NCBI RefSeq assembly: GCF_023078455.1
Contig: NZ_CP095740.1
Span: 4,080,001 to 4,144,000 of the forward strand
Source of the DNA: Luteibacter aegosomatis
Lineage (GTDB): Bacteria > Pseudomonadota > Gammaproteobacteria > Xanthomonadales > Rhodanobacteraceae
DNA length: 64,000 bases
Reading direction: 5' to 3'
A model generated the notes under the pieces. The model worked only from the letters and a program-made list of their open reading frames with translations, was not told the origin of the DNA and ran no database searches. Shown one piece after another: positions 1-9,070 of this stretch. Each line of letters starts with the position of its first letter. The stretch's first letter is position 1. The position numbers were made by a program, and so were the translations under genes.

Positions 1-68
1 GCTGGGGCGTGGACATCAAGCGGCAACTGCTCGCGGACGAGCGCGGCATGAAAGCCGTTAAAGGCTGA
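1..68 (+). CDS. C-terminal fragment of an unidentified protein
   Basis: The window opens inside a plus-strand reading frame that runs from base 3 to a TGA at 66-68. The readable tail is WGVDIKRQLLADERGMKAVKG. It is charged and basic at the end, as in a cytoplasmic protein or domain. Nothing in so short a piece identifies the family. The upstream part lies outside the window. The next gene starts about 90 bases further on, on the same strand. Confidence 0.4.
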   Translation, partial: WGVDIKRQLLADERGMKAVKG

Positions 69-161
69 CCTTCGCAGGTTTCGCTACCGCGCGCCGCGCG
101 GCGGCGATATCGTGAACGTTCGCGCCGCACCCCACGCGCGCTTGCCCCTGGATCGCGCCCC

Positions 162-1070
162 ATGTCCGACACCGCCTGTACCGCCACGCCATCTTCGACG
201 CTCACCGATCCGCGCTGGATGGTGCCGATCTCGCTGCTGTCGATGTACGTCATCTGGGGTTCCACCTACCTCGGCATCCGCTACGCGCTGGCGAGCTACC
301 CGCCCTTCCTGCTCGCGGCCATCCGCTTCGCGATCGCGGGCGTCCTGCTCTTCGCCGTGTTGCGGCTCCGTGGCTTCGCACTTCCCACGACGCGGCAATG
401 GCGCAACGCCGCCATCGTCGGCACCTTGTTGCTGGCGGGCGGCAACGGGCTGGTGTGCTTCGCCGAGCAGACGGTGAGTTCGGGTATCGCCGCCGTGGCG
501 GTGGCGAGCATGCCCCTGTTCGCGGCGGTGTTCGCTGGCCTCTACGGCGAGTGGCCGTCGCGTGGCGAAACCGTGGGCCTGCTGCTGGGCTTCGTCGGCG
601 TGGTGGTGCTCAACCTCGGCGCGGGCCTCTCCGGTTCGCCGCTCGGCGCCGTGGCGCTGATCGGCGCGGCGATGGCCTGGGCGTTCGGCTCGGTGTGGTC
701 GAAGAAGCAGGACATGCCGGCCGGACCGATGAACACGGCGGCGCAGATGCTGTGCGCGAGCGTATCGCTCACCGTCATCGCCCTGCTTCACGGCGAGCGG
801 CTGCCGGCGCATCCGCAGGCCAGCGCCACCGCCGCGCTGGCTTACCTCATCGTGTTCGGGTCGATCGTCGCGTTCAGCGCGTATCTCTACGTGCTGAAAA
901 CCGTGCGGCCGGCGCTGGCCACGAGCTATGCCTACGTCAACCCGCCGGTGGCCGTGCTGTTCGGCGTGGCGGTGGCGGGCGAGCACGTGGGGCCGTTCGA
1001 TCTCGCGGGGATGGCGATCATCCTCGTCGGCGTGGGCATCATCACGATGATGCGAACCCGGAAAGCCTGA
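162..1070 (+). CDS. EamA/DMT-family inner-membrane transporter (YedA-like)
   Basis: A 302-residue polytopic membrane protein with about ten hydrophobic segments arranged as two EamA repeats, the normal architecture and length of drug/metabolite exporters. The N-terminal repeat has the motif YVIWGSTYLGIRYAL (residues about 29-43), which is typical of YedA/RhaT-like members. The second repeat ends in the usual basic tail (RTRKA). Members export amino acids or other small metabolites. The substrate cannot be told from the sequence. The ATG at 162 gives a short soluble N-terminus of about 20 residues before the first membrane segment. The gene stands alone: the next genes on the right face the other way. 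Confidence 0.85.
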   Translation: MSDTACTATPSSTLTDPRWMVPISLLSMYVIWGSTYLGIRYALASYPPFLLAAIRFAIAGVLLFAVLRLRGFALPTTRQWRNAAIVGTLLLAGGNGLVCFAEQTVSSGIAAVAVASMPLFAAVFAGLYGEWPSRGETVGLLLGFVGVVVLNLGAGLSGSPLGAVALIGAAMAWAFGSVWSKKQDMPAGPMNTAAQMLCASVSLTVIALLHGERLPAHPQASATAALAYLIVFGSIVAFSAYLYVLKTVRPALATSYAYVNPPVAVLFGVAVAGEHVGPFDLAGMAIILVGVGIITMMRTRKA

Positions 1071-1254
1071 GGCCGGTGCCCACGCGACGAGCATGGTTTT
1101 CGCGGTGCCGCACCTACGGAAACGGCACGACAGCGCACGATGTGAAGCGTGTCCCACGCTCTACCGCCCGCGACGATTTTTGAGAATCCTTCCATATCCC
1201 CCGGCGGCGCGGACGACCTAGCCTCCTCGCTTTTCGCCAGCGGGATAACCCCAC
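1071..1254. other. Intergenic stretch before a possible small ORF
   Basis: About 180 bases between the EamA transporter and the short ORF at 1255. I see no reading frame with coding character, no T-run terminator and no convincing promoter. An AT-richer patch at about 1178-1200 could hold a weak promoter for the small ORF, but no -35/-10 pair with good spacing is visible. Confidence 0.3.
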
Positions 1255-1431
1255 GTGACGTCCAACACAGTTTCACCGCGAGCGCGCCTCCATCTCTGCG
1301 CGGCCCGGGCGGCGACGGTCTTCGGAGTAGCGATGGCCGCGCTCGCGTCGTGCCATGCGTCCGACGATGCATGGCAGCCGCACCCGGCGGAAACGAACGA
1401 CGCCCCACTCGCCGCCGAGGGGGCGTCATGA
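1255..1431 (+). CDS. Possible small lipoprotein (58 aa, GTG start)
   Basis: A short frame starting GTG at 1255 encodes 58 residues. It has the layout of a bacterial lipoprotein: a basic N-terminus with several Arg, a hydrophobic stretch (TVFGVAMAA), then a lipobox LASC at about residues 32-35, followed by HASDDAW, which would follow the lipidated Cys. The mature part would be only about 25 residues, rich in Pro, Ala and Asp/Glu. No strong ribosome binding site precedes the GTG. It ends four bases before the convergent ABC-permease stop codon. The signal is good but the ORF is short, so it may be chance in high-GC DNA. Confidence 0.4.
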   Translation: MTSNTVSPRARLHLCAARAATVFGVAMAALASCHASDDAWQPHPAETNDAPLAAEGAS

Positions 1432-1434
1432 TCG

Positions 1435-2748
1435 TCACAGCTCGCGCAAGGCCGTCGTTACCGGCAGGCGAGCCGCGCGTAGCGCGGGAAACAGCCCGCC
1501 GATGAAGCCGATGGCGAGTGCCCACTTGATACCGGTCCAGAGCAGCGCGCCGCTGACGTGGAAGCGGAACACCACCTGGCTGAAGTTCGCGCCGAGCGTC
1601 GACGCCGAATAGCCGTTGAAGATGATCCACACGATGCCCGCGCCGATCAGCCCGCCGAGCAACGCCAGCAACATCGTCTCCAGCATCACCGACACCACCA
1701 CGGGCACGCCGCGGAAACCGATCGCACGCAAGGTGGCGATCTCCCGGGCACGCGCCTGGATCGCGGCGAACATGGTATTGAGCGCGCCGAACACGGCGCC
1801 GATCGCCATGATGATGCCCACGGTGATGCCGACGATGCGCAGCACCTTGGTCAGGCCTTCGGACTGCTTGCTGAAGTACTCGCGCGTGGTGGTGGCGTCG
1901 ACCTTGAGCCGCGGGTCGGCGGCGAGGTTGGCCTTGAACGCGTCGAAGGCCTTGGGCGAATCGAGCAGCACCGTCACCGAGGCGACGCTGCTGCCCCGTC
2001 GATAAGCCGACGCGACGCTCTGCGTGTCGCCCCACAGCTCCGATTCGAGCGCGTCGCCCGAGGCGAAGGTGCCGACGATGGTCCAATCCTGCCCGGCCAG
2101 CCGCAGCGACTTGCCGACATCCAGCCCTTCGAACTGCGCCTTGGCGCCCTTGCCGACGATCAGCTCGCGCAGACCCGGGTTGAACTTGCGACCCTCGACG
2201 ATCTTCACCTGATCGCGCAGCGCCCACACGTCGCCGCTCACGCCGCGAATGGGCACGTTGGAGTCGCTGTTGGGATCGCCTTTGCGCGGCAGGTTGGCCA
2301 CCACCACCAGCTCGCTCGACGCGATCGGCTTGCCGTCGGCGCCCTTTTTCACGCCAGGCGCCTGGATCACCACGTTGGCGCTATCGCGGTCGAGCACGGA
2401 GTTGAGTTCCGCCTGCGAGCCGCCACGCAGCACGATGGCCGTATGGTCGTTGCCCGTGGCGCGCAGTGTTTCGGCGAATCCCTCGCTCATCGCCAGCATC
2501 GCGACGAGCACGCCCACCACCCCGGCGATGCCCACCACCACGACCGACGACGAACCCAGCCGTTGCCACACCGTCGAAAGGCCCACGCGGGTCACCTGCC
2601 AGGTCTGCCGGCCACGCCGGGTGAGGGTCATCCACAGCGCCAGCAGCACCGCGAGCACGACCACGCCCTGCCAGGGCAACGCGATCCACAGCGCGAGGAA
2701 CGCCGCGACGACGAGCAGCATGAGCAATCCGGTACCGAAGCTCTTCAT
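1435..2748 (-). CDS. FtsX/MacB-type ABC transporter permease
   Basis: A 437-residue membrane protein with a hydrophobic N-terminal hairpin, one more membrane segment at about residues 80-100, a large periplasmic domain, and three C-terminal membrane segments. This is the FtsX/MacB permease fold. The C-terminal core contains ATLRAIGFRGVPVVVS, the coupling-helix region of the family. The ATG at 2748 (MKSFGTGLL) sits just after the stop of the upstream permease gene; a longer frame to 2835 exists but overlaps that gene. It is the last gene of a four-gene minus-strand operon (adaptor, ATPase, permease, permease), so the pair probably forms a heterodimeric channel. The substrate is unknown. Confidence 0.85.
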   Translation of the reverse strand: MKSFGTGLLMLLVVAAFLALWIALPWQGVVVLAVLLALWMTLTRRGRQTWQVTRVGLSTVWQRLGSSSVVVVGIAGVVGVLVAMLAMSEGFAETLRATGNDHTAIVLRGGSQAELNSVLDRDSANVVIQAPGVKKGADGKPIASSELVVVANLPRKGDPNSDSNVPIRGVSGDVWALRDQVKIVEGRKFNPGLRELIVGKGAKAQFEGLDVGKSLRLAGQDWTIVGTFASGDALESELWGDTQSVASAYRRGSSVASVTVLLDSPKAFDAFKANLAADPRLKVDATTTREYFSKQSEGLTKVLRIVGITVGIIMAIGAVFGALNTMFAAIQARAREIATLRAIGFRGVPVVVSVMLETMLLALLGGLIGAGIVWIIFNGYSASTLGANFSQVVFRFHVSGALLWTGIKWALAIGFIGGLFPALRAARLPVTTALREL

Positions 2749-2761
2749 GAGGTCTCTCCCT

Positions 2762-3928
2762 TCAGCGCCCGGCGAGCGCGTCGACGATGTTGAGGCGCAT
2801 GGCGCGAATGGCGGGCAAGGCACCGACGAGCGCACCGATGACCACCATCAGCCCGAGGCCGAGCAGCCAGGTCTGCGTGCCGATCGGAGGCAGGTTGAGC
2901 ATGCCGCCGCTGCCCTTGGCCACGATCGGCACCAGCACGGCGGCGATGGCCAGGCCGATCACGCCGCCCAGCACGAGCAACAGGATGCCTTCGGCCAGCA
3001 CCATGCCCAGCACGCTGCGACTGGAGAAGCCGATGGTCTTCAGCACGGCCAGTTCGTTCGTGCGCTCGCGCACCGCCTGCGCCATGGTGTTGCCCGTGAG
3101 CAGGATCAGCGTGAAGAACACCGCACCCATGATGGCCGAGACGATCAGCCCGATGTCGCCGAGTTGCTTGGCGAACGAGGCGTTGAAGGCCTGTTCGGTC
3201 TGCGTCTTGGTTTCGTGATCGGAATTGGCCGAGAGCGCGTCGATGGCCTTCGCCACCTGGTCGGCCTTGTCGGACGACGTGAGCTGCACCACGTACCAGC
3301 CCACGGTGTTGCCGATGCTCTGGTAGGCGTTGGCCTCCTGGAAATATTTGTAGTGGAAGAAGAACTGCTGGTCGGTGCCGTTGGCCGCGCCCTTGGCGGG
3401 CGTGTAGATGCCCACGATGTCGAAGGGCCAGGTCTTGTCGCCGTTGCGCTGCGGGAAGATCGTCGATTGCAGCGGGATCTTGTCGCCCACCTTCCAGCCG
3501 AACCGCTTGGCCAGCGCTTCGCCCACGATGGCGCCGGTGCGCGTGGTCTCGAAGGCCTTGCGCTGCTCGGGCGGCAACTGGACCTCATGGTAGATGTCGA
3601 GGTAGTTGTCGCTGACGGCGAAGCTCAGCACGAAATTCTTCGGATCCTGGTAGATGCCGCCGAACCAGTTCGCGTGGCCCACCGCCTTCACGCCGGGAAT
3701 GGCCTGCATGCGCGTGGCGAGGCTCGAGGGCAACGACTGGATGATCGAATAACGCGAGGTGGTGAGCAGGCGATCCACGCCGATCACGCTATCCCCCGAG
3801 GAAAACGCCGCACGGGTGGCGTCGAGCATGCCGAACAGCAGGAACGCGGCGAGGATCGACACCAGCGTGAGGAAAGTACGCAACTTGCGCCGGAACAGCG
3901 CCGCCCAGATGAGGTGCAGGTATTTCAT
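2762..3928 (-). CDS. FtsX/MacB-type ABC transporter permease
   Basis: A 388-residue permease starting MKYLHLIWAALFRRKLRTFL, the positively charged N-terminal anchor typical of MacB/FtsX permeases. A large periplasmic domain and a three-helix C-terminal bundle follow, with the conserved ELAVLKTIGFSSRSVLGMV segment. It lies 14 bases downstream of the ATPase gene and 13 bases upstream of the second permease. Two different permeases with one ATPase suggest a heterodimer. Tripartite export with the HlyD-like adaptor encoded first in the operon is the likely role; peptide, lipid or drug substrates are all possible. Confidence 0.85.
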   Translation of the reverse strand: MKYLHLIWAALFRRKLRTFLTLVSILAAFLLFGMLDATRAAFSSGDSVIGVDRLLTTSRYSIIQSLPSSLATRMQAIPGVKAVGHANWFGGIYQDPKNFVLSFAVSDNYLDIYHEVQLPPEQRKAFETTRTGAIVGEALAKRFGWKVGDKIPLQSTIFPQRNGDKTWPFDIVGIYTPAKGAANGTDQQFFFHYKYFQEANAYQSIGNTVGWYVVQLTSSDKADQVAKAIDALSANSDHETKTQTEQAFNASFAKQLGDIGLIVSAIMGAVFFTLILLTGNTMAQAVRERTNELAVLKTIGFSSRSVLGMVLAEGILLLVLGGVIGLAIAAVLVPIVAKGSGGMLNLPPIGTQTWLLGLGLMVVIGALVGALPAIRAMRLNIVDALAGR

Positions 3929-3942
3929 GCCGGCATCTCCGT

Positions 3943-4626
<684 letters not shown>

Positions 4627-4644
4627 CGGTATCTCCGTGCGCTA

Positions 4645-5895
4645 TCAGGGGGCCGGCTTGGCGGGTTGGACGGCGTTGCCGTCGGCGAGGTCGTCGGGAG
4701 GCGAAACGATCACGGTGTCGCCGGCGTTCACGCCGGTCGTGACGAGGCGAAGATCGCCGCTCGCGGCGGCGGCGGTGACGTCGTGGCGCCGCGCATGCCC
4801 GTCGGCCACGATGAACACCACGTCGTGCCCGTCGCGCTGCACGATGGCGGCCGCGGGCACCATGACGCCCTTGGGCGCGGCGGACGCCGTGGGCGCGCGA
4901 CGCTCGAGGAACGACACGCGCACGCCCATGTCGGGCACGATGCGCGCGTCCTTCGCTTCCAGCGCCACGCGCACCTTCACGGTGGCCTTGCCACGATCGG
5001 CGGCGGGCACGATGGCGATGACGTGCGCGGGAATCTTCCAGTCCGGGTACGCGTCGAGCACGGCCTCGGCCGGCATGTCCGCCTGCACGCGGCCGATGTA
5101 GGCCTCGTTGACGTCCACGTCGATCTCCAGCGAGTCCATGTCGACGATGGTGCCCACGCCGGTCCGCGTGAAGCCGCCGCCGGCGGACAGCGGCGAGACG
5201 ATTTCGCCCACCTGCGCGGCCTTGTCGGTGATCACGCCATCGAACGGCGCGCGCACCACGGTGTAGTCGAGGTTGACCTGCGCCACGCCCACCTGGGCGT
5301 CGGCCGCCCCGGCCTGGCGGCGGGCCGTCTGCAACTGCGCGCGGTAGGTGTCGGCCTGGGTGCGCGCCTGCTCGGCGAGCTGCCGCGATACCAGGCCCCG
5401 CCCGACCAGCGCCTCCTGACGGTCGGCGTCGCGCAGGGCCTGGGTGAGCTGGGCTTCGCTCTGCGCCACCGTCGCGTGGGCGGCGGCGGCGCTGGCCTGG
5501 GCCGATTGCAGGTTGGCGCGCAGCGCGTTGTCCTCCAGGCGCGCCAGCACCTGGCCCTTGCTCACGCGGTCGCCTTCCTCGATCAGCACCTCGGTCAGCG
5601 TGCCCGTGATCTGCGCCGACACCGTGGCCTGGCGCCGCGCGGTGACGTAGCCGGTGGCCTGCAGGACCGCACCGGCTTCGGCGGCGCTCGCGGGAGCCAC
5701 GGCCGTGGCGGTGCGAACCTCGACGGGGCGCCGGGCCAGGAATACCCAACCGCCGCCGGCCAGGGCCAGCAGCGCGAGCACGACGGCGAGCACGATCCAG
5801 ACGGTACGCATGCCCCCGCCGTTGCCGCCACCCGGCGTGTCCTTGTGCGATTTGTCGATCTTCAGCTGCCGCAGCAGCTCGGCGTTCGAATTCAT
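4645..5895 (-). CDS. HlyD/MacA-type periplasmic adaptor of the ABC exporter
   Basis: A 416-residue membrane-fusion protein. It has a short cytoplasmic N-terminus, one membrane anchor (TVWIVLAVVLALLALAGG, about residues 31-48), a biotinyl-lipoyl-like half-motif (QITGTLTEVLIEEGDRVSKG), a long alanine/glutamine-rich coiled-coil hairpin (about 125-205), then the second lipoyl half and beta-barrel domains. I chose the ATG at 5895 because a GGGGAG ribosome site lies directly upstream; a longer frame to 5958 lacks one. As first gene of the operon it would link the inner-membrane permeases to an outer-membrane channel, which is not encoded nearby. Confidence 0.88.
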   Translation of the reverse strand: MNSNAELLRQLKIDKSHKDTPGGGNGGGMRTVWIVLAVVLALLALAGGGWVFLARRPVEVRTATAVAPASAAEAGAVLQATGYVTARRQATVSAQITGTLTEVLIEEGDRVSKGQVLARLEDNALRANLQSAQASAAAAHATVAQSEAQLTQALRDADRQEALVGRGLVSRQLAEQARTQADTYRAQLQTARRQAGAADAQVGVAQVNLDYTVVRAPFDGVITDKAAQVGEIVSPLSAGGGFTRTGVGTIVDMDSLEIDVDVNEAYIGRVQADMPAEAVLDAYPDWKIPAHVIAIVPAADRGKATVKVRVALEAKDARIVPDMGVRVSFLERRAPTASAAPKGVMVPAAAIVQRDGHDVVFIVADGHARRHDVTAAAASGDLRLVTTGVNAGDTVIVSPPDDLADGNAVQPAKPAP

Positions 5896-6016
5896 GCTCC
5901 CCTGGTCCCCGTCGTCGCCCATGGCAAGATCATGCGATCGACGCAGACCGTGAACCACTTGCCGCCATCAGTCATCTGCCGTGACAGGTGTCACCCGGGA
6001 CCGTTAACCTAGCCGC

Positions 6017-6703
6017 ATGAATACCGTCATCCCTTCGCCGGCCCAGCCGAGCATCCCCGTCGCCGGTCGAGCCGAGCGCTTTCCCGTCCGCCGCATCTTC
6101 TGCATCGGCCGCAATTACGCCGACCACGCGAAGGAGATGGGCGCGACGCCCGACAGGACGAACCCCATGTTCTTCACCAAGCCCGCAGACGCCGTCGTCA
6201 CCGACGGCGCGGACGTGCCCTACCCCTCGGCTACCGAGGATCTCCACCACGAGGTGGAGATGGTGGTGGCTCTCGGCGCGGGCGGTTCGGACCTCTCGCC
6301 CGACGAGGCCGGCAAGCTCGTCTGGGGCTACGGCATCGGCCTGGACCTCACCCGCCGCGATCTCCAGGCGCAGGCGAAGGCCAAGGGCGCGCCGTGGGAC
6401 GTGGCCAAGGCCTTCGATCATTCGGCTCCCATCTCCGCCCTCGTACCCGCCACCGAGGCGCACCCTTCCGCCGACACGCGCATCGCGCTGGTGGTCAACG
6501 GCGAGGTGCGCCAGTCGGCGACCCTGGGCGACATGCTGTTCACCGTGCCGGAAATCCTCTCGCACCTGTCGCGCCTGTTCGAGTTGAAGGCCGGCGACGT
6601 CGTCTATACCGGCACGCCCGCCGGCGTGTCGGCGTTGGTGCGCGGCGACCGTTTTCGTGCGACGCTCGGCGACATCGCGACGCTCGAGGGGCGCGTCAGC
6701 TGA
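6017..6703 (+). CDS. Fumarylacetoacetate hydrolase (FAH) family protein
   Basis: A 228-residue single-domain FAH-fold enzyme. Family landmarks: CIGRNYADHAKEMG near residue 31, MFFTKPADAVV, the metal-ligand segment LHHEVEMVV (about 77-85, Glu ligands), GIGLDLTRRD with a further acidic ligand, and the C-terminal GDVVYTGTPAGVSALVRGD. Small stand-alone members act as acylpyruvases, oxaloacetate decarboxylases or isomerase/decarboxylases in aromatic breakdown. No catabolic genes surround it, so a housekeeping acylpyruvate or oxaloacetate role is more likely. It is divergent from the ABC operon, with about 120 bases between start codons. Confidence 0.85.
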   Translation: MNTVIPSPAQPSIPVAGRAERFPVRRIFCIGRNYADHAKEMGATPDRTNPMFFTKPADAVVTDGADVPYPSATEDLHHEVEMVVALGAGGSDLSPDEAGKLVWGYGIGLDLTRRDLQAQAKAKGAPWDVAKAFDHSAPISALVPATEAHPSADTRIALVVNGEVRQSATLGDMLFTVPEILSHLSRLFELKAGDVVYTGTPAGVSALVRGDRFRATLGDIATLEGRVS

Positions 6704-6776
6704 ATTCGCGAAGTCCTGACATGCGGGCCTTTAACCTCGACGATTCGTCACACCGCCAACGAAGGAGAACAACCCG

Positions 6777-7184
6777 ATGAGCTTCATCGCGGAATTCAAG
6801 AAATTCGCCCTGCGCGGCAACGTGGTCGACCTCGCCGTCGGTGTGGTCATCGGCGCGGCGTTCGGCAAGATCGTCACCTCGCTGGTCGACAACATCATCA
6901 TGCCGCCGCTCGGCTGGGCCATCGGCGGCATCGACTTCTCCGACTGGAAATGGGTGCTCAGACCGGGCGACGCGGCCGCGAAGATTCCCGAAGTGGCCAT
7001 CCAGTACGGCGTGTTCATCAACGTGCTGATCCAGTTCATCATCATCGCCTTCGCGATCTTCCTGGTGGTCAAGGCGATCAACAAGCTGACCCGCCACGAG
7101 GACAAGCCGGCCGCGACGCCCGCCGACGTGGTGTTGTTGCAGGAGATTCGCGATCTGCTGAAGCAGAAGGACCGCGCTCCCTGA
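6777..7184 (+). CDS. mscL: Large-conductance mechanosensitive channel MscL
   Basis: A 135-residue MscL, the usual family length. It forms a pentameric inner-membrane pore that opens under membrane tension during hypo-osmotic shock. The N-terminal amphipathic helix and TM1 are typical ([20 protein letters not shown], residues 7-26), followed by [19 protein letters not shown], a periplasmic loop, TM2 ([19 protein letters not shown]) and a charged C-terminal helix ending [10 protein letters not shown] clear AAGGAGAA ribosome binding site lies upstream of the ATG at 6777. It follows the FAH gene by 73 bases. Confidence 0.97.
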   Translation: MSFIAEFKKFALRGNVVDLAVGVVIGAAFGKIVTSLVDNIIMPPLGWAIGGIDFSDWKWVLRPGDAAAKIPEVAIQYGVFINVLIQFIIIAFAIFLVVKAINKLTRHEDKPAATPADVVLLQEIRDLLKQKDRAP

Positions 7185-7199
7185 GGCGGTTCGCATTCC

Positions 7200-7221
7200 C
7201 ATCGCGGACAGGGTCCGCGAT
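7200..7221. repeat. Short palindrome related to the dispersed inverted repeats
   Basis: An ATCGCGGAC/GTCCGCGAT palindrome lies just downstream of mscL. Its core matches the arms of the long inverted repeat at 55831-55905, so this looks like a short or degraded copy of that family at another gene end. Confidence 0.5.
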
Positions 7222-7293
7222 TCGTGACTTCCGGCCTACTCGCCCTCCCCACCCCGGCGCAATAATCGGACCTTTCCGTCCCCGGGGGTTACC

Positions 7294-8736
7294 ATGCGCC
7301 ACACCTTCCGCCTGCACGCGCTCGCCGCGTGCGTCGCGTTCGCTTTCTCCGCCCATGCCGCCGCCAAGGACACGGTCATTCCCGCGAAAGCCGTCGCCGC
7401 CGCGACCGAGCTGCGCGATAGGGCGATGAATGACAACACCGGCTACGACTTCGTCGCCGGGCTCACCACCGAAGTCGGTCCGCGCCTGGCGGGCAGCCCC
7501 GCCGACAAGCGCGGCGTGGAATGGACGGTGGCGAAGTTCAAGGCCATGGGTTTCGACAAGGTCTACACCGAGAAGGTGAGTTACCCGCTGTGGGAGCGCC
7601 ACAGCGAACACGCGCAGGTCGTCGCGCCTTACCCGCAGCCGCTCACGCTGACCGCGCTGGGTTATTCCGCCGGTACGCCGAAGGGCGGGCTCACCGCCGA
7701 GGTGGTGGCCTTCGACGATCTCGCCGCGCTGAAGGCGGCCGATCCGGCGACGGTGAAGGGCAAGATCGTCTACGTCAGCACGCACATGACCCAGCAGAAA
7801 GACGGCCACGACTACGGCATGGGTTCGGCTACGCGCACCGGTGGCGCGGTGATCGCCGCGAAAATGGGCGCCGCCGCCTACCTGCTTCGTTCGGCCGGCA
7901 CCGACCCGCACAGCCGCACGCCGCACACGGGCGTGACCGGCTTCCGGGATCCGAAGGAGGCGATTCCCGCCGCCGCGCTGTCGCTGCCGGATGCCGACCA
8001 GCTCGAGCGTATCGTGAAGCAGGGCAAGCCCGTCACGCTCAAGCTCGACCTCGATGTCGGCTTCAACGGCACGTATGAAGGTTCCAACGTGATCGCCGAG
8101 GTCACGGGCCGCAAGCACCCGGACGAAGTCGTCGCCATCGGCGGACACCTGGATTCGTGGGACCTGGGCACGGGCGCCATCGACGACGGCGCGGGCGTGG
8201 CCATCGCCGCGGCGGCCGCGAAGCTCATCAAGGACATGCCGCAGCGTCCGGATCGCACCATCCGCGTGATCGCCTTCGCGAACGAGGAAATGGGCCTGTG
8301 GGGCGGTCGCGCGTATGCCGAGGCGCATGCGAAAGACGTATCGAAGTTCCAGCTCGGTACGGAGTCGGACTTCGGTTCGGGACGCGTGTGGCGCATGAGC
8401 GCGTCGGTGAAGCCCGAGGCACGCAACGCCATCGCGCAGATCGCCAAGGTGCTCGAACCGATCGGCGTGGCTTACGACACCACGAAACCTGGCGGTGGCG
8501 GTTCGGATCTCTCGCAGATGCATGCCAAGGGCATGGCCGCGCTGTCGCTCACGCAGGACGGCACGACGTACTTCGACTACCACCACAACGCGAACGACAC
8601 GCTGGACAAGATCGACCCGAAGGATCTCGCGCAGAACGTGGCGGTGTATGCGGCGTTCGCGTACATGGCGGCGCAGGCGGACGGGAATTTCGGCTCGGCG
8701 CCCGGGGCGTTCGCGAAGGATGGGGCGCACGACTGA
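7294..8736 (+). CDS. Secreted M28-family metallopeptidase
   Basis: A 480-residue zinc aminopeptidase/carboxypeptidase-like enzyme of peptidase family M28, exported by a Sec signal peptide (MRHTFRLHALAACVAFAFSA, cleaved near residue 24). A protease-associated-like insert lies at about 125-225. The co-catalytic dizinc site is complete: His285 in GGHLDSWDLG, Asp297 in AIDDGAG, Glu331/Glu332 in ANEEMG, Asp359 in ESDFGSG and His430/His431 in DYHHNAND. It should trim peptides in the periplasm or outside the cell; exact specificity is unknown. It is a single gene followed by a repeat array. Confidence 0.92.
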   Translation: MRHTFRLHALAACVAFAFSAHAAAKDTVIPAKAVAAATELRDRAMNDNTGYDFVAGLTTEVGPRLAGSPADKRGVEWTVAKFKAMGFDKVYTEKVSYPLWERHSEHAQVVAPYPQPLTLTALGYSAGTPKGGLTAEVVAFDDLAALKAADPATVKGKIVYVSTHMTQQKDGHDYGMGSATRTGGAVIAAKMGAAAYLLRSAGTDPHSRTPHTGVTGFRDPKEAIPAAALSLPDADQLERIVKQGKPVTLKLDLDVGFNGTYEGSNVIAEVTGRKHPDEVVAIGGHLDSWDLGTGAIDDGAGVAIAAAAAKLIKDMPQRPDRTIRVIAFANEEMGLWGGRAYAEAHAKDVSKFQLGTESDFGSGRVWRMSASVKPEARNAIAQIAKVLEPIGVAYDTTKPGGGGSDLSQMHAKGMAALSLTQDGTTYFDYHHNANDTLDKIDPKDLAQNVAVYAAFAYMAAQADGNFGSAPGAFAKDGAHD

Positions 8737-8783
8737 GCGCGGCCGAAGAGCGCCCGGGTAAGTGGGTCGCGCCCGGGCGTCGA

Positions 8784-9063
8784 GACGCTGGGTTCCTGCC
8801 TTCGCAGGAACGACGAGCTATACGCTTGACCGCATCGCGTATTCCCCTCACGTCATTCTTGCGAAGCTCAAGACGCTGGGTTCCTGCCTTCGCAGGAACG
8901 ACGAGCTATACGCTTGACCGCATCGCGTATTCCCCTCACGTCATTCTTGCGAAGCTCAAGACGCTGGGTTCCTGCCTTCGCAGGAACGACGAGCTATACG
9001 CTTGACCGCATCGCGTGTTCCCCTCACGTCGTTCCTGCGAAGGCAGGAACCCAGCGTCTTGCG
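8784..9063. repeat. 88-bp tandem repeat built on a palindromic core
   Basis: Three copies begin at 8784, 8872 and 8960, an exact 88-base period. Each starts with GACGCTGGGTTCCTGCC, contains the hairpin TTCCTGCCTTCGCAGGAA, and ends in a degraded inverse copy (CATTCTTGCGAAG). The last unit ends in an intact inverse arm (GTTCCTGCGAAGGCAGGAAC). It fills the gap between the M28 peptidase and the convergent RND gene. The same core recurs at 49001-49103 and 60709-62083. Confidence 0.9.
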
Positions 9064-9070
9064 CCCACCG

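Noticed and set aside
8784..9063. Possible CRISPR array
   Set aside because: The 88-base units are identical throughout, with no unique spacers and no cas genes; it is an ordinary tandem repeat.
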